Part shown: positions 25,509-33,037 of the stretch, piece by piece | How positions within the stretch are numbered: the first letter of the stretch is position 1 | Layout: each line of letters starts with the position of its first letter | NCBI RefSeq assembly: GCF_002776695.1 | Contig: NZ_LFJC01000003.1 | Coordinates: forward strand, 5,921,550 to 5,985,549 | Source: Bradyrhizobium nitroreducens | Lineage (GTDB): Bacteria; Pseudomonadota; Alphaproteobacteria; Rhizobiales; Xanthobacteraceae | Direction: 5' to 3' | Length of the DNA stretch: 64,000 bases | The notes under the pieces: model-generated | What the model was told of the DNA's origin: nothing | Seen by the model: only the letters and a program-made list of their open reading frames with translations | Database searches by the model: none | Program-made: the position numbers and the translations under genes

Positions 25509-27160
25509 TTCACCCGCAGGATGCGGGTGGGCGGTAACGGACCGATCGGCCCGTGCGCCCGGAAGAACGCGAACAGCGCATCCGCGTCGTAGCCGCCATA
25601 TTGCGGCGAGGTGCCCTGTTTGGCGACGGTAAAGCCGTCGCCGCCGACGGCGAGGTAATCATTGAGGGTGACGCGGTAGCCGCTTCCAGGTTCGATCGGC
25701 CGGCCGCTCAGCATCATCCTCTCGGGGATCACGCGCTCTCCGAATGGCTTGGACGCATCCCAGGCATAGCTGAAGCCGTCCGAGACCTGGAGGATCCGCG
25801 GCCGCTTCGGGTCGAGCCATTGCTGCTCCAGCATGTCCTTGAGCTGGCTGCCGGTCAGCGTCATCGTGACGAGGCGGTTGCGGAACGGCTGGCTGGCGAA
25901 GACGTCGCCGAAGGATATCGCGCCGTTCTCCTTCGGCACGATGTCGGTGCGGATGCCGCCGGGATTGGTGAGCGCGATGACAGCGCTGCCATCCTGGGCC
26001 GACCTGGTCGCGGCAAGCTGCGCGTCCGCGATGACGTCGCCGAGCGCGCTCTCGCCGGCTTCATTCGGCACGCGCGACAGCGTCTGCGTCACCGATCCCG
26101 CTGGCCGGTTGGCGATCGGCGCGGATACCCTGTCATAGGCGTCGATCAGCGCGGTCTGCTCGGGATCCTTCGCCAGCGACGCGTTGGCGACGATGACGTT
26201 CTCGCCCCTGGCGCTGACGATATCGCGGGTCACAGGATCGAGCCTGAGATCGATCGCTGTGACCAGCGTGCCGTATTTGTCGCCGCTGGTGACGAGCCGT
26301 CCGTCGATATCGCAGACATAGGCGCGGTGGGTATGGCCGCTGACGACGACGTCGACGGCGCGGTCGAACTTCTTGACGATATCGACGATCGGCCCGGTGA
26401 TGCCCGGGCATTCGTTGTAGTCGCCGGCGGGCTCGCCGCCCTGGTGGATCAGCACCACGATCGCTTCAACACCGCGCGCCTTCAACTGCGGCACCAGGGC
26501 GTTCACCGTCTCGGCCTCGTCGCGGAATTCGAGCCCGGCGATGCCCGATGGCGAGACGATGCCCGCGGTCTCCTTCAAGGTCAGCCCGATGAAGGCGACG
26601 GGAATGCCGTCGAATTCGCGGATCTCATAGGGCGGCAGCACGCTTTGACCGGTCGCGGTCTCCACGGTGGACGCGGCGAGATAGCGGAATTTGGCGCCGG
26701 TGAAGGGATGTGGTCCCTGGCACCCGTCGACCGGATGGCAGCCGCCGTTCTGCATCCTGAGCAGCTCGGTCTTGCCCTCGTCGAATTCGTGATTGCCGAC
26801 CGACGTGATCGCAAGTCCCATCATCGACAGCGCCTCGATCGACGGCTCGTCGTGAAACATCGCCGACAGGAACGGGCTCGCGCCGATCAGGTCGCCGGCC
26901 GCGACGAAGATCGTGTTCTTGTGCCCTTCGCGCAGCTGCTTGACCAGCGTCGCCATGTATTCGGCACCGCCGGCCGCGACCATCACCTTCTTGCCTTTGT
27001 CCTCGGGATCGCTGATGCGAATGCCGCCCGGCGGCGGCCGCAGATGGCCGTGGAAATCGTTGATCGCGAGGATGCGCAACTCGACGGGGGCGGCGGTCTG
27101 GGCCGAGGCGGGGAGGGCGCAGGCGAGAGCGAGAGCGGCAAGGACGGATCGGTATCGCAT
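25505..27160 (-). CDS. Periplasmic bifunctional metallophosphatase/5'-nucleotidase
   Basis: A 551-residue exported enzyme of the UshA type. A signal peptide (first 20 residues) is followed by a calcineurin-like domain with INDFHGHLRPP (two metals), AAGDLIGASP, VGNHEFDEG and VSGHTHRAY. The C-terminal 5'-nucleotidase domain (about 340-530) contains NPGGIRTD and the substrate stacking region. It should release phosphate and nucleosides from nucleotides in the periplasm. Confidence 0.94.
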   Translation of the reverse strand: MRYRSVLAALALACALPASAQTAAPVELRILAINDFHGHLRPPPGGIRISDPEDKGKKVMVAAGGAEYMATLVKQLREGHKNTIFVAAGDLIGASPFLSAMFHDEPSIEALSMMGLAITSVGNHEFDEGKTELLRMQNGGCHPVDGCQGPHPFTGAKFRYLAASTVETATGQSVLPPYEIREFDGIPVAFIGLTLKETAGIVSPSGIAGLEFRDEAETVNALVPQLKARGVEAIVVLIHQGGEPAGDYNECPGITGPIVDIVKKFDRAVDVVVSGHTHRAYVCDIDGRLVTSGDKYGTLVTAIDLRLDPVTRDIVSARGENVIVANASLAKDPEQTALIDAYDRVSAPIANRPAGSVTQTLSRVPNEAGESALGDVIADAQLAATRSAQDGSAVIALTNPGGIRTDIVPKENGAISFGDVFASQPFRNRLVTMTLTGSQLKDMLEQQWLDPKRPRILQVSDGFSYAWDASKPFGERVIPERMMLSGRPIEPGSGYRVTLNDYLAVGGDGFTVAKQGTSPQYGGYDADALFAFFRAHGPIGPLPPTRILRVN

Positions 27161-27227
27161 GGAACCAGATTAGTCGGTCCGCGCGAAGATTTCACGAAGC
27201 ATTGTCGTGAACGAGCCGCGCTTTCTT

Positions 27228-27376
27228 CCTTCTCCCCCTGTGGGAGAAGGTGGCGCGAAGCGCCGGATGAGGGGTTCTATCCGCGAATGACGGAGTGAGA
27301 TGTGCTCGCGGAGACAACCCCTCACCCGTCTCGCCGCTATCGCGGCGGGCCACCCTCTCCCACAAGGGGAGAGGGG
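27228..27376. repeat. Inverted-repeat intergenic element with terminal hairpins
   Basis: The left unit CCTTCTCCC-CCTGT-GGGAGAAGG (27228-27250) and the right unit CCCTCTCCC-ACAA-GGGGAGAGGG (27353-27375) each form a hairpin. Between them GATGAGGGGTT and AACCCCTCA are also inverse. Elements of this type are frequent in Bradyrhizobium and Rhodopseudomonas intergenic regions. It probably ends transcription between the hydratase and nucleotidase genes. Confidence 0.6.
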
Positions 27377-27388
27377 AAGAGAGAACTC

Positions 27389-28147
27389 CTACCGTTTCTT
27401 CCGGTTCGCGAACGCGTTGAACGCCGCCACCGCTTCGTCCGACTTCAGCCGCTCGCCGAACAGATGGCCTTCCTGGTCGATGCGGCGGGTGAGGTCTTCG
27501 GCCGGCGCGCGCAGCAGCTTGCGCGAGGTTGCGACCGCCTCGGCCGGCAGGCGGCAGATATCGCGCGCCACCTTGCGCGCCTCGACCTCCGTATGTCCCG
27601 GCGACACCACGGTGTTGACGAAGCCGGCGGCATGGGCCTCCGCGGCGGAGAAGGTCCGCCCCATCACCAGCATGGCAAAGGCGCGCTGATAGCCCATCGT
27701 GTTCGGCATCAAGAGGCTGGCTGCGCCGACCGGCACCAGGCCGAGATGGATATAGGGTGCGGAAAAGGTCGCGGCGTTCGAGGCGAGCACGTAGTCGCAG
27801 TGGAACAGCATCACGGTGCCCATGCCGATCGAGGCGCCGTCGACGGCCGCGATGATCGGCTTGACGTTGAGGGCGAGCGAATAGAGAAACTTGGCGCCTT
27901 CGGACAGCGTCTCGGGGCGCGACGTGTCGGCTTGCATGAAATCGTCGATGTCGTCGCCGGCGGTGAACACGCCGGAGCCGCCGGTGATGATCATGCAGCG
28001 GATATCGGGGTTGTTCTGCGCGGTGTCGATTGCGCGGCTCATCTCCCGGTACATGTGCTGGGTGATCGCGTTCTTCTTGCCCGGACGGCGCAGGGTGATC
28101 ACGCGCGTTCCGCGCTCCTCGGTGACGACGATATTGCCATTCGCCAT
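27389..28147 (-). CDS. Enoyl-CoA hydratase/isomerase family protein
   Basis: A 252-residue crotonase-fold protein. The oxyanion-hole segment is TGGSGVFTAGDDIDDF (about 52-67) and the second is AAVDGASIGMGTVMLFHCDYV (about 100-120). The Glu pair of classical hydratase is not clear (GMGTV in place of G-G-x-E-L), so the reaction could be isomerisation or another crotonase activity. It lies in a fatty-acid oxidation context with the acyl-CoA dehydrogenase gene upstream on the same strand. Confidence 0.9.
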   Translation of the reverse strand: MANGNIVVTEERGTRVITLRRPGKKNAITQHMYREMSRAIDTAQNNPDIRCMIITGGSGVFTAGDDIDDFMQADTSRPETLSEGAKFLYSLALNVKPIIAAVDGASIGMGTVMLFHCDYVLASNAATFSAPYIHLGLVPVGAASLLMPNTMGYQRAFAMLVMGRTFSAAEAHAAGFVNTVVSPGHTEVEARKVARDICRLPAEAVATSRKLLRAPAEDLTRRIDQEGHLFGERLKSDEAVAAFNAFANRKKR

Positions 28148-28348
28148 GAGAACTCCCTGCGCTCGCAGCTTCGCGAGTCTCGCCGGGCATCAGCCTACAT
28201 CATCCCGCAGCCCTGCCAATGCGCCGGGTCAACCTTTTCGGCGCCAATTTCCGCAAGGGGCACCGCCGCGCATTGCGACGATTGACGACGATATTTGGAG
28301 AAAGCCGGCGGTTGTGGGCGGGATAGCCTCTCGTGCCGCGGACGCGGC

Positions 28349-30127
28349 TTACCCCAGCAGCACCGCATCCGCCGCCGCAACCGACTCCGCGCTCTCGGTC
28401 ACCGTGCGTTCGAGCGCGGGCGCCTGCACGGTGATGTTCTCGGCAAAGAAGCGCGCCAGCGAGACGTAGCGCGCGGCGTCCGTGTTGCCCTCGGCTTTCG
28501 CGGCGAGTGCCTCGGAGGCGAGCAGGCAGCCGCCGAGCGTGGCGCCGAACTGCTGCAGATAGGGCGTCGCGCCGGCGAGCGCCTCGTTCGGCGCGGACGT
28601 CACGCGCTCCAGCAGCCATTTGCTGCTGCGCGTCAACGCATCGAGTGCTTCACGCAATTTCGGACCCGTGGTGCCGAAGGCGGGATCGTTGGAGGCCTCG
28701 ACCTGCTTGACGGTGGCTGCGAGCTCGTCGAGCAGCGCCCACACCGAGGCGCCGCCGTTCGCCGCCAGCTTGCGCGTGACGAGGTCGATCGCCTGGATGC
28801 CGTTGGTGCCCTCGTAGATCGCGGTGATGCGCGCATCGCGATAATGCTGCGCAGCGCCGGTCTCCTCGATGAAGCCCATGCCGCCATGGATCTGCACGCC
28901 GAGATAGGCGACCTCGTTGCCGATGTCGGTGGAATAGCCTTTTGCCATCGGCGTCAGCAGCGCTGCGCGCGCGGCGGCATCGGCTCGTACCTTCGGGTCC
29001 TTGGCGCGGGTCGAGACGTCGATCGCGACCGCGGTGGCATAGCAGATGGTGCGCGCGGCGGCGGTCTGCGCCCGCATCCGCATCAGCATGCGCTTGACGT
29101 CGGGATGCACGAAGATCGCGTCCGAGCCGTCGCCCTTCTTGCCGACGGCGCGGCCTTGGCGGCGCTCCTGCGCGTAAGACAGCGCCTGCTGATAGGCGCG
29201 GTCGGCAACGCCGACGCCTTCCAGGCCGACGCCGAGGCGGGCCTGGTTCATCATCGTGAACATGCAGCGCATGCCCTGGTTCTCTTCGCCGATCAAAAAG
29301 CCGATCGCGCCGCCATGGTCGCCCATGGTCATGGTGCAGGTGGGCGAGGCATGCATGCCGAGCTTGTGCTCGACGCCGCTGGCAAAGATGTCATTGCGCG
29401 CGCCGAGCGAGCCGTCGGCATTCACCATGAACTTCGGCACGAGGAACAGCGAGATACCCTTGGTGCCGGCGGGCGCGTCCGGCAGACGCGCCAGCACGAA
29501 ATGCACGATGTTGTCGGTCATGTCGTGCTCACCATAGGTGATGAATATCTTCGTCCCCTTGATGCGATAGGTGCCGTCGGCCTGCTTCTCGGCGCGGGTC
29601 CGCAGCGCGCCGACGTCGGAGCCGGCCTGCGGCTCGGTCAGCTGCATCGTGCCGGTCCATTCGCCGGAGACGAGCTTTTCGAGATAGATGGCCTTCAGCT
29701 CGTCGCTGCCATGGGCGTCCAGCGCCTCGATGGCGGAGGCCGTCAGCAGCGGGCAGAGGCCGAAGGCGACGTTGGCCGCGCTCCAGATCTCGGTGCAGGC
29801 GGCGTTGATCGCGATCGGCAGGCCCTGGCCGCCGAAATCTTCCGGGCCGGACACCGCGTTCCAGCCGCCATCGGTCCAGCGCTTGTAGGCGTCCGGCCAG
29901 CCCGGCGCGGTCGTGACCTTGCCGGCGTCCAGCTTGATGCCGTGCTCGTCGCCGACCTTGTTGAGCGGCGCCAGCACGTCGGTTGCGAACTTGCCGGCTT
30001 CCTCCAGCACGGCCGCGGCAATGTCCGTATCGAAATCGCCGTAATGACCGGCCTCCACGGCAGCCTTCAGGCCGGCGCCATGGTTGAGCGACAGCAGCAT
30101 GTCATTGATCGGCGCGCGGTAGGTCAT
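28349..30127 (-). CDS. Acyl-CoA dehydrogenase (long form with C-terminal extension, DmdC-like)
   Basis: A 592-residue flavoprotein, longer than the usual 380. It has an N-terminal helical domain, a middle beta domain with MQLTEPQAGSDVGALRT (about 162-178) and KIFITYGEHDM, a C-terminal catalytic domain with YEGTNGIQAIDLVTRKL (about 450) and the extra Acyl-CoA_dh_C domain (about 475-590). This architecture is shared by DmdC/3-methylmercaptopropionyl-CoA and related dehydrogenases. The chain length of the substrate is not inferable. Confidence 0.94.
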   Translation of the reverse strand: MTYRAPINDMLLSLNHGAGLKAAVEAGHYGDFDTDIAAAVLEEAGKFATDVLAPLNKVGDEHGIKLDAGKVTTAPGWPDAYKRWTDGGWNAVSGPEDFGGQGLPIAINAACTEIWSAANVAFGLCPLLTASAIEALDAHGSDELKAIYLEKLVSGEWTGTMQLTEPQAGSDVGALRTRAEKQADGTYRIKGTKIFITYGEHDMTDNIVHFVLARLPDAPAGTKGISLFLVPKFMVNADGSLGARNDIFASGVEHKLGMHASPTCTMTMGDHGGAIGFLIGEENQGMRCMFTMMNQARLGVGLEGVGVADRAYQQALSYAQERRQGRAVGKKGDGSDAIFVHPDVKRMLMRMRAQTAAARTICYATAVAIDVSTRAKDPKVRADAAARAALLTPMAKGYSTDIGNEVAYLGVQIHGGMGFIEETGAAQHYRDARITAIYEGTNGIQAIDLVTRKLAANGGASVWALLDELAATVKQVEASNDPAFGTTGPKLREALDALTRSSKWLLERVTSAPNEALAGATPYLQQFGATLGGCLLASEALAAKAEGNTDAARYVSLARFFAENITVQAPALERTVTESAESVAAADAVLLG

Positions 30128-30366
30128 GGTTCACTCCCGTGGACAAATATTGGCGCCGTATTCCCATGAAACGGGGGAGGTCTCAATGGGCGGAACGCCT
30201 CCTGCCGGTCCCCCGGCCCTATAATAGAGTGTGGCGCGGCCGGTCCCCGGGCCAGCGGTATTTTGCCCCTCCAGGCGGTTGAAATGCCGCGCCGCTCCCT
30301 ATAGACCGGCTGCGATCGGAGGGAATCTGCGGCGGCCAGTCCTTCGCCATCCCGTCCGTCGTCTGT

Positions 30367-30441
30367 TGGGGCGTAGCCAAGCGGTAAGGCAGCGGATTTT
30401 GATTCCGCCATTCGGAGGTTCGATCCCTCCCGCCCCAGCCA
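30367..30441 (+). tRNA. tRNA-Gln (anticodon TTG)
   Basis: A 75-base cloverleaf including encoded CCA. The acceptor stem is TGGGGCG with CGCCCCA; the D arm contains AGCCAAGCGGTAAGGCA; the anticodon arm is GCGGATTTTGATTCCGC with anticodon TTG; the T arm is GGAGGTTCGATCCCTCC. All stems pair. No integrase or attachment repeat is seen beside it, so it is not marking a genomic island here. Confidence 0.97.
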
Positions 30442-30585
30442 GCGATTCAGCAATGCTGTTGATGAGCGGCGCCCTATTTCGAGAGCCCTGGCAGCCGTCC
30501 GGCCAAATAGCGGTCAGGATGGATGCTGCAGGTTGAATGCAGTTCACCAGAAGAGTCTCGCGCCGAATCAATGGAAGGTTCTTGC

Positions 30586-30831
30586 TCACGGGCTCTTAAA
30601 GATCGGATCGACCGGGAATGGACCTCCCGTCAATCCCAACGACTGCAATTCGGCACCATGTAGGTCCACCTCAAGCATCGCCAACAGCAGCGCCAGCACG
30701 ACCGCGATGAGGAGGAGTGTTGGGGAGGTTTCGCGGGCCGTCGGGGCGTCATCAGGCGACAAAGATGTGCGAAGTGCCCGCAACCGCGAAAGTACCTGCA
30801 GATACGTCCTGGGTCGTATTTGCATGCCCAT
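30586..30831 (-). CDS. Small hypothetical membrane protein
   Basis: A protein of about 81 residues, starting MGMQIRPRTY (or two codons later). It has a basic N-terminal third and one hydrophobic helix (PTLLLIAVVLALLLAML, about 48-64) with a short C-terminal tail. The family is not recognised. A perfect TTGA-N6-TCAA box lies 93 bases before its start, a position suited to an activator binding around -41 of a transcript with a 50-60 base leader. Coding status is probable, not certain. Confidence 0.45.
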   Translation of the reverse strand: MGMQIRPRTYLQVLSRLRALRTSLSPDDAPTARETSPTLLLIAVVLALLLAMLEVDLHGAELQSLGLTGGPFPVDPIFKSP

Positions 30832-30923
30832 CACCTTTGATGTCCTTGCCGATAGCCTAGGCCCCGGGCCGGTCGGTTCAATCCGGGATTGTTTGAACAT
30901 GGAACGGAGCAGATTTTCCATTG

Positions 30924-30937
30924 TTGAGCTGGATCAA
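30924..30937. promoter_or_regulatory. FixK/FNR-type box between divergent small genes
   Basis: TTGAGCTGGATCAA matches TTGA-N6-TCAA. It lies 93 bases from the minus-strand membrane protein start and only 17 bases before the plus-strand GTG start. Spacing favours control of the minus-strand gene; for the plus-strand gene it would sit too close for activation. Confidence 0.45.
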
Positions 30938-30954
30938 TCGAATGGGAGGTTCTG

Positions 30955-31230
30955 GTGCGGCGGTGTTCCATTTTAGCTTTCGCGGCGGTTCTAGCGAGCT
31001 CTGGTTTCGCACCTGCTCAATCGGAGGAGCCGAAGGCTGGTCCACCCGGCGCGGCCGCAGGGCGAACAGTCGGCGAGGACAAAGGCCAATTGCAGCCGCA
31101 GGGTTGGACCGGGCCGATCAATACCCAATCCGGTGGTGCTCCTGCGGAAAGTCCGCAAGGTCAAAGTCCGCCGGGGATGCAAGCCGCGCCCGAAGGATCG
31201 AACAAGACCATTGTCGCACCCGAGAAATAG
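30955..31230 (+). CDS. Small exported hypothetical protein
   Basis: A 91-residue protein: signal peptide (MRRCSILAFAAVLASSGFAPAQS, first 22-23 residues), then a Pro/Gly/Gln-rich, unstructured mature part (repeated GAPAESPQGQSPPG-like text) ending PEK. It starts at GTG. Such short Pro/Gly-rich periplasmic proteins are common in Bradyrhizobium and have no known function. It precedes the WD40-cytochrome gene by 86 bases. Confidence 0.6.
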   Translation: MRRCSILAFAAVLASSGFAPAQSEEPKAGPPGAAAGRTVGEDKGQLQPQGWTGPINTQSGGAPAESPQGQSPPGMQAAPEGSNKTIVAPEK

Positions 31231-31316
31231 AGCGCGGGAAGCAGGGCCTTTCGCTCGGATGGTCAATTCGTGCAGGATGACCGGCACATCCTCCTTCAGA
31301 TCGCATCGGAGTGGGA

Positions 31317-32621
31317 ATGCGTCTGGGCTTTCTGATCTGCACCGCTTCCTTCGCAGCTTCCTTGGCAGCGTGGCCAATTGCCCCATTGTCGCCCGCCCGT
31401 GCCCAGCTGGCCGGCCACGGCGGGCCTGTGCGTGCGATCACAATCTCCAACGATGGCAAGACGGCTCTTTCGGGGAGTTTCGATACTGCTGCGATCCGGT
31501 GGTCGCTCGCCACGGACGCGGCGGAGCAAGTGCTCCGATTTCATTCGGACGCCGTCAATGCAGTCGCCTTGCTGAACGACGGAAGGATGGCGACGGCGGG
31601 CGCGGACGGGCGGATCGCCGTCTGGACGGCCGGGCGCCAAGAGCCGGATCAGGTGCTGGAAGGTCATCGCGGGCCGATCGCCGCACTCGCGGTCTCGCCG
31701 GACGGGTCCATGCTTGCATCTGCGTCCTGGGACCATACCGTCCGGTTGTGGTCGTTGCCGGAGGGGACTCAATCCGTCCTGGAAGGCCATTCCCAAAACG
31801 TCAACGGTGTCGCCTTTGCCGCCGACGGACGATCGGTCGTCAGCGTCGGCTATGATCTCACGCTCAGGATCTGGAGCTTGCCGGCGGGCGCTCCCGAGGT
31901 CGTCACCATGCCATCGCCGCTGAACGCAGTTGCCGTCGAGCCTGACGGCGAGATCGTCACTGGCGCTGCGGACGGCAAGGTGCGCATGCTGACATCGGAT
32001 GGTGCGCCGATTGGCGAGGTCCAGGCCGCTCCCACGCCGATCGTGGCATTGGCAAGCTCGCGAGACGGAGCGTTGATCGCTGCCGCAGGCATCGGCGGGA
32101 CCGTGGCAATCATCGATCGCAAGGCACGCAGCGTGCTGCGCACGCTGGTCGGACCGGGCCTTCCGGTCTGGTCGGCTGCATTCTTGCCCGACGGCGAAAC
32201 TCTGCTGACGGCCGGTGCGGATGGGAAGATACGGCGCTGGAATGCGCGCACCGGCAATCCCATCGGGGCGAGCCTGTCGGGCACGACCGCCGATCCGCTC
32301 GCGGCCTATGCGGGAGATCAAGGTGCCGACGTGTTCAGGGCGTGCGTCGCATGCCATACGCTGTCGCAGCGGGAGGTTCCGCGCGCCGGTCCCTCGCTCG
32401 CCGGATTGTATGGCCGAAAGATCGCTTCGCTGCCCGGCTACCAGTTCTCCGACGCGCTGAAGAGGATGGACATCGTCTGGTCGCCCGAGACCGTCGCGAA
32501 GCTGTTCGAGATCGGCCCGAGCGCCTACACGCCCGGCACCAAGATGCCGGAGCAGCGCATCGGTTCGGCCGAGGACCGCCGCGCGCTGACGGACTTTCTG
32601 ACGCGCGCGACGTCGAAATGA
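31317..32621 (+). CDS. WD40 beta-propeller fused to class I cytochrome c
   Basis: A 434-residue exported protein. The signal peptide (ending ARAQ, about 31) is followed by about seven WD40 blades (about 32-325) with typical GH...W/F endings (LEGHRGPIAALAVSPDG, DHTVRLW, DLTLRIW, DGKIRRW). The C-terminal cytochrome c domain has CVACH at 343-347 and a probable Met ligand in GTKMPEQ (about 408). Cytochromes of the c-type combined with a propeller may dock to a periplasmic redox partner. It lies between tRNA-Gln and the formate dehydrogenase locus, so it may serve that chain; this is inference. Confidence 0.88.
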   Translation: MRLGFLICTASFAASLAAWPIAPLSPARAQLAGHGGPVRAITISNDGKTALSGSFDTAAIRWSLATDAAEQVLRFHSDAVNAVALLNDGRMATAGADGRIAVWTAGRQEPDQVLEGHRGPIAALAVSPDGSMLASASWDHTVRLWSLPEGTQSVLEGHSQNVNGVAFAADGRSVVSVGYDLTLRIWSLPAGAPEVVTMPSPLNAVAVEPDGEIVTGAADGKVRMLTSDGAPIGEVQAAPTPIVALASSRDGALIAAAGIGGTVAIIDRKARSVLRTLVGPGLPVWSAAFLPDGETLLTAGADGKIRRWNARTGNPIGASLSGTTADPLAAYAGDQGADVFRACVACHTLSQREVPRAGPSLAGLYGRKIASLPGYQFSDALKRMDIVWSPETVAKLFEIGPSAYTPGTKMPEQRIGSAEDRRALTDFLTRATSK

Positions 32622-32678
32622 TCCGGTCTTCCGCTGGAAGAGGCCAGGAAGAGCGGGCTTCTCGACCGGCTTGGTTGT

Positions 32679-32978
32679 CTAGATCGAATCCCAATTTTCC
32701 ATCGGGAGATCCTTCATCTCCGGATGGTTCTTGAGGATCCCAATCACGTCGATGTTGGGATGCTCCTTGAGAGCTTCAGCGACGCAGTGGTTGACGTATT
32801 TCCGGCGCGACAGCCACGCGATTTTCTTGCCCTTCGCCTCCGCCTTGCAGGCAACGATCGCCTGCTTCAGGGCGACCTTTTCAGCTTTGGTGAGAGGAGC
32901 GGCGGCGGCGGGCAGGGTGCCGCCGGCAAGAGTCATGGCAACAATGAAGGTCAATGAAACGGTGCTGATGCGAGACAT
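32679..32978 (-). CDS. Small exported hypothetical protein
   Basis: A 99-residue protein with a signal peptide (about 1-27, ending AAAAP). The mature segment is Lys/Ala-rich (LTKAEKVALKQAIVACKAEAKGKK), has two cysteines (about 44 and 65, possibly a disulfide), and ends KEHPNIDVIGILKNHPEMKDLP. The family is not recognised. It is followed downstream by nothing on its strand and preceded by the polyferredoxin gene 59 bases away, so it may be the last gene of that transcript. Confidence 0.7.
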   Translation of the reverse strand: MSRISTVSLTFIVAMTLAGGTLPAAAAPLTKAEKVALKQAIVACKAEAKGKKIAWLSRRKYVNHCVAEALKEHPNIDVIGILKNHPEMKDLPMENWDSI

Positions 32979-33037
32979 CGTTCGCGTCCTTGGTTCGTTA
33001 TCCCTGGAGCTGGCGGCTTGTTCGGAAAGTCCTCGTC

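Noticed and set aside
28295..30169. 624-codon plus-strand frame opposite the acyl-CoA dehydrogenase
   Set aside because: It is the antisense shadow of a certain gene; product is Arg/Gly/His-rich without motifs.
30367..30441. tRNA-Gln as an integration site for a mobile island
   Set aside because: No integrase, direct repeat of the tRNA 3' end or plasmid/phage gene was seen on either side.
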